Shown: positions 36,192 through 45,568, counted from the first letter of the stretch. The stretch: 64,000 bases of DNA from Bacillus sp. B1-b2 (GCF_009183415.1 NZ_WEHU01000024.1:1-64000), one strand, 5' to 3'. Numbers and translations are program-made. Notes: a model not told the origin generated them from the letters alone.

Positions 36192-38258
36192 TTACTTTGT
36201 TTCTAGCTTTAGTTCATCCCAAACTGTTTTTAAATCTCCACTCCTATCTTTCACCAAATATCGAAATCTATTATTCTCCGCTTCTTCTTTTTCCAGTATA
36301 TATCCTGATATGGTTCTATTTTTTCCTATGTAATCTACATTAAATTGATATATAACCGATTCATTAATAGATAAAGATAATGGAGATTCTATCACCATGT
36401 CATATTCTCCTATTTCTTCAATGAATATTTCAGAATTACCTATTAATATGTCTTTATCTTTTATTTTAATGATAGTCATTTGTGCATTTATTGGAGAGGA
36501 TAAGGTAAGACGGTTGCCATTATCTTTTTCTATAGAATTCACTGTATTTTTCTCTGGATATTCTAACACAGATTTAGTTAATAACTTGTAAAACTCGTTT
36601 GCCGGTAGTGGCTTACTAAAAATATATCCTTGTATCTCATCACAATTTTGTTGACTTAGAAAGGTTAATTGATCAAGCGTTTCCACTCCTTCAGCCACTA
36701 CTTTCATTTCTAATCCTTGCGCTAGGCGTATTATTGAACTAACCACTGTTGCATCTTTTGGATTTTCCATAATACGGCGAATGAACTGACGGTCAATTTT
36801 TAACCCATCTGCATTAAACTGTGTTAGATAGGCAAAAGAAGAATAGCCTGTACCAAAGTCATCAATAGATACTCTGATACCTTGCTTTTTCAATTCTTTT
36901 ATTGTGGACTCTACTAAAAGATGATTATCTAAAATAGATGTTTCCGTGATTTCTATTTCTATTAATTTGCCGTCAATTCCACTTTCACGAAGAATGGACT
37001 TGATATTAGATAAGAAATTCTTAGATGTAAATAAATGGGCACTTACATTAATAGATATTGGTACAACCTCTGCATTTCCTACCTTCCATACACAAATCTG
37101 CTTACAGACATCACGCATGACCCAATAAGTAAGTGGAAGGATTAGTCCTGTTTCTTCTGCAATCGGCAGGAATTCAGCAGGTGATAGCATACCCCACTCT
37201 GGATGATTCCAACGTATTAATGCTTCTGCAGATAATATCTTTCTTGTTTTCGTACAAACTCTTGGTTGAAAATGCAATGTTAGCATATCCTCTTGTATAG
37301 CTACTCTCAAGTCTCTCTCTAGTGATAATTTTCTAAAGCTATTAATATCCATCATTGGATTGAAGAGCATATAGGAATTTCTTCCTTTTTCCTTTGAACG
37401 ATATAGAGCAATATCTGCGTTTTTCAATATTGTTTGTACATCTTTTCCATGTTCAGGATACATACTAATTCCTAAACTAACAGTAACAAAAAGTTCAAAT
37501 TCACTTAAGTAAAATGGGACTTCCTCTAAATTTTTTATAATATGGTGTACTAATGGTTGAACTTGGCTTTCTAAGACCAATTGTTTTTCTAAAATGATAG
37601 CAAATTCATCTCCACCAACTCGGGAAACAACCCCCTTATCCCCAATAAGCTGGACTAACCTATCTGCCATTTGTTTCACTAGTTCGTCTCCAAGTCGGTG
37701 ACCTAGCGTTTCATTTATATATTTAAATCGATCCATATCAATATATAGTAAAGCAAATGTATCTTGCTCACTTTTGCTTTTTTTAATGGTTTGATCAAGT
37801 ATCATTTCAAACGACCTTCTATTAGGAAGACCTGTGATAAAATCATAAAAAGCAATATCTTCAATCGATTTTTGATATTTTTTCCGCTCCGTTATATTTA
37901 AGGTATATCCTATCAATTCATCTTCTATCGGCATAATCCGTACCTCTAGCCATTCATCCAAGTGGTCAAAGTATACTTCAAAAACAACAGATACTTTTTT
38001 TTCTAATGCTACACGAAAATGATTATAATTTTCCGAATGCAATTCTTGTGGAAATACATCCCACATATTAATACCTATTAATTCCTCTCGTTTTTTCTCC
38101 ATTATCAATTCAATCTGATGATTTAGGTATACAATCTTCCAGTCACTTCGCACAATAAATAATCCGTTTTCAATTTTGTCTAAAAAATCTTCTTTTAATG
38201 ATAAGTGAAGTTCACTTTTTCTTTTATTATTTTCAATCCAATTTACTAATGTATGCAC
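36192..38258 (-). CDS. PAS-GGDEF-EAL c-di-GMP turnover protein
   Basis: A 688-residue cytoplasmic signalling protein. A PAS domain (about 25-125) precedes a GGDEF diguanylate cyclase domain (about 130-300, intact GGDEF at 215-219, no RxxD inhibitory site seen) and an EAL phosphodiesterase domain (about 315-570, EAL at 345-347, with DDFGTGYSS and EITETS). The last 100 residues form a beta-rich region that may be PilZ-like but is not certain. Both enzyme domains look catalytically competent. The frame is open upstream, but that stretch lies inside a terminator hairpin, so I take the GTG at 38256-38258, preceded by GGAGAGAGG. Expression is governed by a c-di-GMP riboswitch in its leader, giving feedback control of the second messenger. 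Confidence 0.9.
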   Translation of the reverse strand: MHTLVNWIENNKRKSELHLSLKEDFLDKIENGLFIVRSDWKIVYLNHQIELIMEKKREELIGINMWDVFPQELHSENYNHFRVALEKKVSVVFEVYFDHLDEWLEVRIMPIEDELIGYTLNITERKKYQKSIEDIAFYDFITGLPNRRSFEMILDQTIKKSKSEQDTFALLYIDMDRFKYINETLGHRLGDELVKQMADRLVQLIGDKGVVSRVGGDEFAIILEKQLVLESQVQPLVHHIIKNLEEVPFYLSEFELFVTVSLGISMYPEHGKDVQTILKNADIALYRSKEKGRNSYMLFNPMMDINSFRKLSLERDLRVAIQEDMLTLHFQPRVCTKTRKILSAEALIRWNHPEWGMLSPAEFLPIAEETGLILPLTYWVMRDVCKQICVWKVGNAEVVPISINVSAHLFTSKNFLSNIKSILRESGIDGKLIEIEITETSILDNHLLVESTIKELKKQGIRVSIDDFGTGYSSFAYLTQFNADGLKIDRQFIRRIMENPKDATVVSSIIRLAQGLEMKVVAEGVETLDQLTFLSQQNCDEIQGYIFSKPLPANEFYKLLTKSVLEYPEKNTVNSIEKDNGNRLTLSSPINAQMTIIKIKDKDILIGNSEIFIEEIGEYDMVIESPLSLSINESVIYQFNVDYIGKNRTISGYILEKEEAENNRFRYLVKDRSGDLKTVWDELKLETK

Positions 38259-38280
38259 CTTATTCGTCCTCTCTCCCAAT

Positions 38281-38323
38281 AAAAAAAGTGGCTTTCTCGT
38301 CAAAAACCGAGCAAGCCACTTTT
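38281..38323 (-). terminator. riboswitch expression-platform terminator
   Basis: On the minus strand AAAGTGGCTTGCTCG pairs with CGAGAAAGCCACTTT (one mismatch) and runs into TTTTTTT, only about 22 bases before the GTG start. The sequence CCACTT just 3' of the aptamer can pair with the AAGTGG of the terminator's first arm as an antiterminator. Confidence 0.85.
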
Positions 38324-38347
38324 ACGTGTTAGAAAATGTAAATACAA

Positions 38348-38436
38348 GTGGTAATCGGTAGCTGGCTGACATTGAATGCACTCTTTAGTCCCTATAGCTT
38401 TGCGTCCTCATTTTTCAATAAGTTTGCCTTTATCAA
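38348..38436 (-). promoter_or_regulatory. c-di-GMP-I (GEMM-I) riboswitch
   Basis: Minus-strand sequence carries the class hallmarks in order. These are GATAAAGGCAAAC, a CUUAUU-GAAA-AAUGAG stem capped by the GNRA tetraloop, GGACGCAAAGC with the ligand-contacting core, GGGACTAAAG, and the closing AGCCAGCTACCG of the second helix. An intrinsic terminator follows 25 bases later, directly before the GGDEF-EAL gene, so control is probably by transcription termination. Whether ligand turns the gene on or off cannot be told without folding both states. Confidence 0.92.
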
Positions 38437-38544
38437 AATATTTCTTCTTTAATTCTAGGTCCTAGCACCTATAAAAACAAGTTTAAATACCTTTATTTAA
38501 TATATATGTAACAAAATTCTAGTTTTATCGACAGTTTTTAACAA

Positions 38545-39570
38545 TTATAAATTATTCCGATCAGCAGCCATAGGTGGTTGCTCCATCCAGCCTTTTTCCA
38601 TCATAATTTTTGCTGCACTTTGCACAAAGACTGATATTTTAATAAATGATTTTCCATAAAGCAAACCTACATCATGCCTTCCATTCACAGCTACAGAATT
38701 TCCAAAAGCTCTCATTTTCATGGAGAACATATCTACTTTATGAAATAGCATCAGTTTATCCGAAAAAGGGGAAAAGGTTGACTTTGTTACTAAGTCATCT
38801 AGGAAAGACGGTGCTGGTAAATTCTCATCACTAAGCATTTTCATATAACTTTCCACATTTTTATGTGTTAAATTGGCCCCTTTTACGAATAAATCACGAA
38901 TTTTCTCATCCTTAGCTACTTGAGCAAACGCCATAATTAATGCCTTACTCGTTACATTGTTTTCAATATTATCGTAAAAATGAGCAATCTCTAAAGCATG
39001 TAATGGACGAATATGACCTATAAATCCATTTAGAAAATCTTTATGAACAAATTCAACTTTATCAGGTACTGGAATAATTGGTGGCTTACTAATGAACCCC
39101 TTATTTAATAATATTTCATTTATATGTTCTATTAACGACATGGTGGCTTTCATACAATGTACAAAAAACTCTCTTACATCTTTTCTATAAACGATTGGAA
39201 TAGCAATACTATAAATGCTTATCCCTGCTTTTGCTGCATATTTTAAGTAATGTACATAAAATTCGTCTTCAAACAATCTTGGAGCTCCGAGATTTACGTC
39301 TTCTTTTCCAAAACCTTTTGGAATAGGAAGATCCTCTTGATCAAATATTTCTTTTGTTTTTTGTATAAATTCCATGCTTAAACCCAAAGCCTCTTCTAAT
39401 AATGCCTTAATATCCTTATCCTCTACATGTTGTAAATAATAGTTTAAAATACAACCAGACATACTGTTGCCTGTATAAGTTGCCCAAAGCTTACTCATTT
39501 CTGTGGATGATAGTTTTTCTTTTGTACTTCCTTTATTCGAATTGGATTTTTCCATCATTTTGTTTTTCAA
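38545..39570 (-). CDS. DUF3231 family protein
   Basis: A 341-residue protein made of two tandem DUF3231-type four-helix units. The first (about 20-175) has LSSTEMSKLWATYTGNSMSGCILNY and the second (about 185-335) HIRPLHALEIAHFYDNIENNVTSKALI. The repeated layout resembles ferritin-like helical bundles, and the family is common in endospore-formers, but its function is unknown. The frame starts 14 codons further upstream; however AAAGGAG sits within that part with correct spacing for the TTG at 39568-39570, so I use the TTG. It is monocistronic, just upstream of the riboswitch-controlled gene. Confidence 0.75.
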   Translation of the reverse strand: MKNKMMEKSNSNKGSTKEKLSSTEMSKLWATYTGNSMSGCILNYYLQHVEDKDIKALLEEALGLSMEFIQKTKEIFDQEDLPIPKGFGKEDVNLGAPRLFEDEFYVHYLKYAAKAGISIYSIAIPIVYRKDVREFFVHCMKATMSLIEHINEILLNKGFISKPPIIPVPDKVEFVHKDFLNGFIGHIRPLHALEIAHFYDNIENNVTSKALIMAFAQVAKDEKIRDLFVKGANLTHKNVESYMKMLSDENLPAPSFLDDLVTKSTFSPFSDKLMLFHKVDMFSMKMRAFGNSVAVNGRHDVGLLYGKSFIKISVFVQSAAKIMMEKGWMEQPPMAADRNNL

Positions 39571-40197
39571 GATAGCAGCTCCTTTAGCTTCTTTGTTTTT
39601 ATTATTTATCACTCACTTGTTAATTATGTAAATCAATATGAATGTAAAAAAGTATTCATTATCTACTATCCTTAGCATTAAAGAATGTATGATAAAAGGC
39701 AAAAGCGATTCATCGATAACCAATTTCAACTAGAAAAACATGTAACCTATTTATATTTTTCTTATGTTTATTAAACAGTGAAAGGGAAGCATACAGAATA
39801 TGCTTCCCTTCCTTTTTTTATGTGGTGCTTCCTGCCCTTTCAAATACCCCTCACTTAGATAAAAGATGGCATTCTTCTTAAAAGTGAGTTTAACATCAAC
39901 ATCTTCCTATTAACGGAAAAGGAAATATCCATCAAAAAAACAATAAAGTTTGAAAGAAATTGAAAAAGAGTATTCAAAGTTCATCCCTCCACATAATTTT
40001 TGTGTTAGCTTTCTAACACTGTCTTTTATATTTTACTAAATAGAAAAGATTATTCGTGATTTACTGTCTCTCCTAAAAAATCTCATTAATGCCTATAAAC
40101 TCTAATTAAATTTCCTACATATTGGCCAATTATATACACCATATGCTCTTCTTTATAGGAACGAAAATTACTATCCAATCAATGTATCTCCAATAGT
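39571..40197. other. 627-base intergenic region with orphan hairpins
   Basis: No ORF with a credible start was seen. It contains a strong plus-strand terminator (39782-39819) and a second hairpin, GTGTTAG-CTTT-CTAACAC around 40003-40020. Neither has an obvious upstream gene on that strand. Confidence 0.45.
39782..39819 (+). terminator. orphan plus-strand intrinsic terminator
   Basis: AAGGGAAGCATA (39782-39793) and TATGCTTCCCTT (39799-39810) form a perfect 12-bp stem with a five-base loop, then CC and seven T. No plus-strand gene precedes it for many kilobases, so it may end a small RNA. Confidence 0.7.
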
Positions 40198-40764
40198 CTA
40201 TAACCCGCTAAAAACTTGTTCTGTAGTTACTATCGTAGCAAATTCATTATGAAGCATTGCTAATTCATACTCTTGGATAGATTCTGGCCTATGATAAACT
40301 CCATTATGGTCTGTAATACCAAATGCTGCTATAGCATCAGATACTAAAAAAGTCTTATATCCTAGATTTCCACTCATCCGGGTAGTGGTCGAAACACAGT
40401 GTTGGGTAGATAATCCTGTAATTAGTACAGAATGAATATTCTGTTCTTTTAAATAAGTTTCTAATCCTGTACCAATAAAAGCACTGTTTACATTTTTTTG
40501 AAAAATCGCTTCTGTATTAAGTGGCTGAATACAATCTTTAAACTCTACGCCTCGTTTATTCTTATAGTGTAGTGGTGAGTCTGGTTGAATAGACATATGC
40601 TGGGAGTAAATAACGTGTCCAATCCTATTTCTCCATTCTTTTAAAAGGCTAACTATATTATCTTCGGCTTTCGGATTATTCCGATCACCCCAATATGGGT
40701 CATCAAATCCTTTTTGTACATCCAATATCATTAAGGCAGGAAGTTCTTTAATCGTTTTTGTCAT
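40198..40764 (-). CDS. isochorismatase family cysteine hydrolase
   Basis: A 188-residue hydrolase of the isochorismatase/nicotinamidase fold. The catalytic triad is Asp15 in LMILDVQKGF, Lys90 in IFQKNVNSAF and the nucleophile Cys123 in GLSTQHCVSTT. Family substrates include isochorismate, nicotinamide, ureidoacrylate and N-carbamoylsarcosine, and the sequence does not distinguish them. GGAGGT precedes the ATG. No linked biosynthetic genes are present, so a siderophore role is unlikely. Confidence 0.85.
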   Translation of the reverse strand: MTKTIKELPALMILDVQKGFDDPYWGDRNNPKAEDNIVSLLKEWRNRIGHVIYSQHMSIQPDSPLHYKNKRGVEFKDCIQPLNTEAIFQKNVNSAFIGTGLETYLKEQNIHSVLITGLSTQHCVSTTTRMSGNLGYKTFLVSDAIAAFGITDHNGVYHRPESIQEYELAMLHNEFATIVTTEQVFSGL

Positions 40765-40884
40765 AGTTATACCTCCAGTGCTTCTTCATTCTACTAAAGG
40801 TATTTTCTCTGTAACGGTTATAAATTATTACTGTTGCCAAAGTTTTAATAATCTATAGTATCAATTTGGGCTAAAGTATTATAA

Positions 40885-40917
40885 AAAGACTCAAACTAGT
40901 TAAAAGCTTGAGTCTTT
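40885..40917 (-). terminator. intrinsic terminator of the Mn catalase gene
   Basis: AAAGACTCAA (40885-40894) and TTGAGTCTTT (40908-40917) form a 10-bp stem, with TTTT following on the minus strand. Confidence 0.8.
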
Positions 40918-40922
40918 ATACA

Positions 40923-41768
40923 TTATTTATTAAGTTTAGATTCTAATGTATTCAAATCATGATGTAGTGATTCTGAAGGAATTTTATTCACAGGTACTTG
41001 TCCTTTCGGAACAGGCTCTTTTACATAAACATAATCTCCTGTCCCATCTGGAGCTGTTCCAGTTGCCCATAATCCTTCTGCAGAGGCTGTTCCTTCTGAT
41101 AAATTCCAGAATTCATAAGCTTCTGGTTGTGATTCTTTTTCAGCTTCTGGTGGGAAGCTAGCAGGCACAACTACTCCATTTTTTCCTTCTAACTCTTCTA
41201 TAGCTGCCATCCACTGATATTGATGATATCTGTCACGTGCTAACATTTTTCTGAAAGTAGCCCTAACCCCTTCATCTCTAGTCATATGATAGAGCCTTGC
41301 TACCTGCAAGCGTCCTTGACTTTCTGCATGTAAATTAGAACGCATGTCTGCAAGTAAGTTTCCACTAGCTACAATATAGGAGCCATTCCAAGGTACTCCA
41401 TTGGAATTAGAAGGAAGTCCTCCTAGTCCACTTACAAGTAGATGTTGTGGATTAATACCTCCCATAATAGCAGCTATTGCAGGGTCTTTCGCTGCTTCTG
41501 CCTGATCCTCAGGAGATGCTCCATCTAATAGTTGACTGATTAGAGAACATAGCATTTCAACATGCCCAATTTCCTCTGTTCCAATATCCATTAACATATC
41601 TTTATATTTTTCTTCTCCGCGACAATTAAACCCTTGGAAAAGATACTGCATCATGACAGTCATTTCTCCGAATTGTCCTCCAAGTACCTCTTGGATTTGA
41701 CGTGCTAACATTGGGTCTGGCTTGTCCACTTTCACTTCAAATTGTAATTCCTTTTGATGACGAAACAT
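40923..41768 (-). CDS. manganese catalase
   Basis: A 281-residue non-haem catalase that dismutates hydrogen peroxide at a dimanganese centre. The ferritin-like four-helix bundle carries the ligands Glu35 (GGQFGEMTVMMQYL), Glu66 and His69 (GTEEIGHVEML), and a second Glu/His set in LHAESQGRLQVARLYHMT and DRYHQYQW. Length and sequence resemble the Bacillus YdbD/YjqC and spore-coat-associated CotJC group, but it lacks the CotJ operon context. GGAGGAG precedes the ATG. It is a single gene with its own terminator, consistent with a stress- or sporulation-phase role. Confidence 0.9.
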   Translation of the reverse strand: MFRHQKELQFEVKVDKPDPMLARQIQEVLGGQFGEMTVMMQYLFQGFNCRGEEKYKDMLMDIGTEEIGHVEMLCSLISQLLDGASPEDQAEAAKDPAIAAIMGGINPQHLLVSGLGGLPSNSNGVPWNGSYIVASGNLLADMRSNLHAESQGRLQVARLYHMTRDEGVRATFRKMLARDRYHQYQWMAAIEELEGKNGVVVPASFPPEAEKESQPEAYEFWNLSEGTASAEGLWATGTAPDGTGDYVYVKEPVPKGQVPVNKIPSESLHHDLNTLESKLNK

Positions 41769-42042
41769 GCTTAGATCTCCTCCTTTAGTCGTTATAAATT
41801 ATCGTACGAGAAACAAGTACCCCTTCCCTTTCCTAGTTCAAACATATGTAAAGAAAACAAGTCTTTTATTCAGTATGTAAAACTATTGTAAATTCATTTA
41901 ATAGCATCTTGTAATCATTATCCTATCTGTTATTGTTTTATAAAGTACTACACTCACTTGTTGTTAGAATTTAATAAACAAGAGTTGAGTTATCATCCAT
42001 TATTCCCTATCAATTATTCCATTTTATGAATAGAGGTTAAAA

Positions 42043-43230
42043 ATGAAATCAAAAAAGACAACCTTACAAGTCCTATTAGAAATTCTGTTAGTTTCTACGA
42101 AATTAGGTTTTACATCTTTTGGTGGACCAATAGCCCACCTAGGATACTTTCACAAAGAATATGTACATAAGAAAAATTGGATCACGGAAAGAAATTATGC
42201 TGATTTAGTAGCACTTTGTCAGTTTCTTCCTGGACCAGCAAGCAGTCAAGTTGGCATGGGAATTGGTATAATCCGAGGTGGTGTATTAGGAGGAATTGTC
42301 TCTTTTATTGGGTTTACTTTGCCTTCTGTTCTTGCTCTCATTGTATTTGCATTGGTAGTAAACGGATTACATATTAAAGATGATACATGGATACATGGTT
42401 TAAAAATTGTTGCAGTTGTCGTTGTCGCAGAGGCCATTATAGGAATGTCCAAGAAATTAACACCAGATTTAAAAAGAAAAACGATAGCTTTATTAGCAAT
42501 TATTATTACATTGCTTCTTCCTACTGCCTATACTCATATTGTAGTAATCATTCTATCAGGTATTATAGGCTATATTTTTTATAAAGAGTTTAATGATTCT
42601 GATACTTCTAACCTGCTTATACCAATCTCAAAAAGGTTGGGTGCTGTCTGTTTATTCTTATTCTTTGGCTTATTATTAGTACTTCCTATATTAAATCAAA
42701 TAACTACAGTAGGGTGGATTGATTTATTCGATCGTTTCTACCGTTCTGGTGCATTAGTATTTGGTGGAGGGCATGTTGTTTTACCATTATTGGAACAAGA
42801 GCTTGTCACTACGGACTGGATAAGTAATTCAGCTTTTTTAACAGGTTATGGAGCAGCACAAGCTGTACCTGGACCATTATTTACCTTTGCTGCATACTTA
42901 GGAACTGTTATTAGTGGCTGGCAAGGCGGGGTTCTTGCAACGATTGCTATATTTTTACCAGCATTTCTTCTTATATATGGAACAATGCCTTTTTGGAACT
43001 CTATTAGAACTAGTCGCTATATGAATGGTGCTTTTATGGGAATAAACGCCGCAGTAGTAGGAATACTCATTTCCTCCTTCTATCAACCTATTTGGACTAG
43101 TACAATCCTTTCTACGTTTGATTTTGTATTTGCTGCCATTTTATATACACTATTAGTATACTGGAAAATTCCACCCTGGATTATTGTAGTAATAGGCGGA
43201 CTAGGTGGTTTTCTCTTATCCTTCATATAA
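42043..43230 (+). CDS. chrA: chromate transporter, ChrA/CHR family
   Basis: A 395-residue membrane protein with two homologous CHR domains (about 10-180 and 200-390) and about ten helices. The signatures FTSFGGPIAHLGYFHKEYV and CQFLPGPASSQVGMGIG in the first half, and VFGGGHVVLPLLEQELV and GYGAAQAVPGPLFTFAAYLG in the second, define the family. ChrA proteins expel chromate or transport sulfate-like oxyanions by proton exchange. A GAGGTT site precedes the ATG. The gene is monocistronic. Chromate resistance is a prediction only; sulfate-related transport is an alternative given the sulfur genes elsewhere in the window. Confidence 0.88.
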   Translation: MKSKKTTLQVLLEILLVSTKLGFTSFGGPIAHLGYFHKEYVHKKNWITERNYADLVALCQFLPGPASSQVGMGIGIIRGGVLGGIVSFIGFTLPSVLALIVFALVVNGLHIKDDTWIHGLKIVAVVVVAEAIIGMSKKLTPDLKRKTIALLAIIITLLLPTAYTHIVVIILSGIIGYIFYKEFNDSDTSNLLIPISKRLGAVCLFLFFGLLLVLPILNQITTVGWIDLFDRFYRSGALVFGGGHVVLPLLEQELVTTDWISNSAFLTGYGAAQAVPGPLFTFAAYLGTVISGWQGGVLATIAIFLPAFLLIYGTMPFWNSIRTSRYMNGAFMGINAAVVGILISSFYQPIWTSTILSTFDFVFAAILYTLLVYWKIPPWIIVVIGGLGGFLLSFI

Positions 43231-43266
43231 AAAAACAGACACTTTCAAAAGTGTCTGTTCCTTTTT
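43231..43266. terminator. bidirectional terminator between chrA and the methyltransferase gene
   Basis: AACAGACACTTT (43234-43245) and AAAGTGTCTGTT (43248-43259) form a 12-bp stem flanked by A and T tracts. Confidence 0.85.
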
Positions 43267-44369
43267 CATCCCCAAATCTCTTTTGAAATATCAACAATGT
43301 ATTTCAATTTTTCCCATTGCTCATCTTCTGTCAATTTATTTCCATGATGAGTGGAAGCAAATCCACATTGAGGGCTAATACAAATTTGATCTAGTGATAC
43401 ATATTTGGAAGCTTCCTCAACGCGTGCTTTAATAGCTTCTTTATCTTCTAACTCACCAAACTTAGAAGTAAATACTCCTAATACTACTTGTGCACCACCA
43501 TTTGGTACATATTCAAGTGGCTCAAATCCACCTGAACGTGCATCATCGTATTCTAAGAAGAAACCATCTACTTTTTCTTTACCAAAAAAGCTTGGTGCAA
43601 TTTTGTCATATGGTCCTTCGAAAGCCCAAGTAGATTGATAGTTTCCACGGCAAAGGTGTGTAGTTACTACTAAATCTTCTGGTTTGCCTTCTAACACACC
43701 ATTAACCACACGAAGAGCTAAATCAATTAACTCTTGTCTTTCTAATTCACTTTTTGCAAAAGGAAGTTCAGGTGCACATAATCCAGCAATATACACATCA
43801 TCTAATTGTATGTAACGGCATCCTGCTTCATAGAATGCTTGAAGTGCATCACGATAAGCTTGAATAATATCTTTTGCAAAATCTCCTACTTCTGGATAAA
43901 TTTCTTCATTACGAATTCCATAATTAAAAAATTGATTTGGACTTGGAATTGTCATTTTAGCAACAGCTCGTCCACCAACAATCTCATGAAACTCAGCAAA
44001 ATCCTTTACATGCGGATGATCTGGATTAAATGAAACTTTTCCAGTTACACGGACATCATAAGCTTCTGTTTCAACATCTTTGAATTTGTATCCATGAACA
44101 GGAACATATCCCTCTATCCCATTTAAATGTTCCATGAAGTCTGTATGCCAAAATCTACGACGAAACTCCCCGTCTGTTACCGCTTGTAAACCTACTTCAA
44201 TTTGCTTATCCACAATGCGCTTAATCTCTTCTGTTTCTACAGCTCTTAATTCCTCAGCCGTAATATCTCCATCAGCAAATTGCTTTCTAGCACGATGAAT
44301 GGATTCAGGGCGAAGCAAACTCCCTACATGATCTGCTTTAAAAGGTGCTTTCACAATAGTACTTGTCAT
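43266..44369 (-). CDS. cobalamin-independent methionine synthase family protein (YxjG/YxjH-like)
   Basis: A 367-residue protein equal to the C-terminal catalytic barrel of MetE. It starts FKADHVGSLLRPESIHRARKQF and contains the zinc ligands in THLCRGNY (His and Cys) and SPQCGFAS (Cys). Such single-domain proteins (YxjG, YxjH in Bacillus) transfer a methyl group to homocysteine or a related thiol from an unidentified donor. The frame extends 25 codons upstream, but GGAGGT ten bases before the ATG at 44367-44369 fixes the start. The leader contains no S-box or T-box riboswitch, unlike the Bacillus subtilis homologues, so its control is different here. Confidence 0.87.
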   Translation of the reverse strand: MTSTIVKAPFKADHVGSLLRPESIHRARKQFADGDITAEELRAVETEEIKRIVDKQIEVGLQAVTDGEFRRRFWHTDFMEHLNGIEGYVPVHGYKFKDVETEAYDVRVTGKVSFNPDHPHVKDFAEFHEIVGGRAVAKMTIPSPNQFFNYGIRNEEIYPEVGDFAKDIIQAYRDALQAFYEAGCRYIQLDDVYIAGLCAPELPFAKSELERQELIDLALRVVNGVLEGKPEDLVVTTHLCRGNYQSTWAFEGPYDKIAPSFFGKEKVDGFFLEYDDARSGGFEPLEYVPNGGAQVVLGVFTSKFGELEDKEAIKARVEEASKYVSLDQICISPQCGFASTHHGNKLTEDEQWEKLKYIVDISKEIWG

Positions 44370-44572
44370 TGAAATCTCTACCTCCGTAAATTTCTTTTTC
44401 TCTCTAATTTGACTTTTCAGAAAAATAGACATGCAAAAATACATGAAAAGTATATTACTTTACTAGATGCTCATACAAAACGATTTCCCATTATTCCGTC
44501 TTGTTTACTAGCTTTATACTACTGTACCATGAAAGCAGTTAGAGGGAAATAGAATTTTTTGAAAAAATAGAA

Positions 44573-44608
44573 AGTTGATAGACACCCCAAAATCGTGCCA
44601 TATCAACT
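44573..44608 (-). terminator. terminator of the LacI gene at 44609
   Basis: AGTTGATA (44573-44580) and TATCAACT (44601-44608) pair across a 20-base loop, and a T-rich stretch follows on the minus strand. Confidence 0.5.
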
Positions 44609-45568
44609 CTACACTGTACCTCTCTCTATTAACGTTACCTCCAATTCAATGCTTCTATTATCTTCTTGCAGAGCTTGATGAAATAATGACATCCCTAATT
44701 CAATAAGGGGAATATTAATAGTAGTAATATTCATTAATTTTGCTATATCGTCATTCCCAATTCCAATAATAGAAAGTTCTTCTGGAACCTTTATTCCTTC
44801 TTGTTGGCAGCAGATAAGCATACCAGCTGCAACATGATCACTTGTGACTAAATATGCAGTAGGAGGGTTTTTCATTTTTTTTATTTTCCTGAGTATTTTC
44901 TCTCCATCTTCAAAATATAGACATCCATCCATTATATACTCTTGATTATATGGTAAATTATATTTAGTTAAAAAATCTTTGTATGCATTCTCTCGGTAAT
45001 AACTACTTGTTCCTTTTTTTCTTCCAATACTATAGCCAATTCTTTTATGTCCTTTATTATATAAATACTCTAGTGCATAGGAGAAGATTTGATAGTGATC
45101 AACAAAGCTAGATGCAATAGTTTGGTTCTCCGTATTTTCACAAACAACAATTCGGCCATACTGTAAATGATTCTCAATAATTGATAAATCGCATTTTCTT
45201 GAGCAAAAAATAAGGGAATCAATTTGCTTTTGTTTAAGCATTTCAAGTGCTTCTATTTCCTTTGCTTCTGCGTATTCTGTCTGGAATAAGACAAGTTTAT
45301 AGTTATTCTCTACAGCCATTTTACCGATCCCTTTTAATAGTAAAGAAAAGTAGGGAAGTTCTATATAAGGAATAACAACACCCATTAGTTGTGTTTTCCC
45401 TTTACTTAAATGCACAGCATTAATATTTCTATAGTAGTTGGTAGCTTCAATAGCCTCCAACACAGCTTTTCGCTTCTCCTCCTTCACATAAGGGTGCTGA
45501 TTCAATACTCGTGAAACGGTTGTGACAGAAACTCCTGCTAGTTTGGCTAGATCTCTAATATTGGTCAT
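44609..45568 (-). CDS. LacI family transcriptional regulator
   Basis: A 319-residue LacI/GalR regulator with helix-turn-helix IRDLAKLAGVSVTTVSRVLNQ and a periplasmic-binding-like effector core (LMGVVIPYIELPYFSLLLKG; TSDHVAAGMLICCQQEG; IIGIGNDDIA). The ATG at 45566-45568 with GGGGAAG upstream fits the conserved MTNIRDLA start; the frame is open eight codons further. No sugar operon is adjacent, so its target is not in this window or is the flanking methyltransferase gene. The repeated MKKM/KKKG-rich region is unremarkable. Confidence 0.82.
   Translation of the reverse strand: MTNIRDLAKLAGVSVTTVSRVLNQHPYVKEEKRKAVLEAIEATNYYRNINAVHLSKGKTQLMGVVIPYIELPYFSLLLKGIGKMAVENNYKLVLFQTEYAEAKEIEALEMLKQKQIDSLIFCSRKCDLSIIENHLQYGRIVVCENTENQTIASSFVDHYQIFSYALEYLYNKGHKRIGYSIGRKKGTSSYYRENAYKDFLTKYNLPYNQEYIMDGCLYFEDGEKILRKIKKMKNPPTAYLVTSDHVAAGMLICCQQEGIKVPEELSIIGIGNDDIAKLMNITTINIPLIELGMSLFHQALQEDNRSIELEVTLIERGTV

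Noticed and set aside
44370-44608. S-box or T-box riboswitch upstream of the MetE-like gene
   Set aside because: None of the conserved S-box or T-box core sequences can be seen in the leader.
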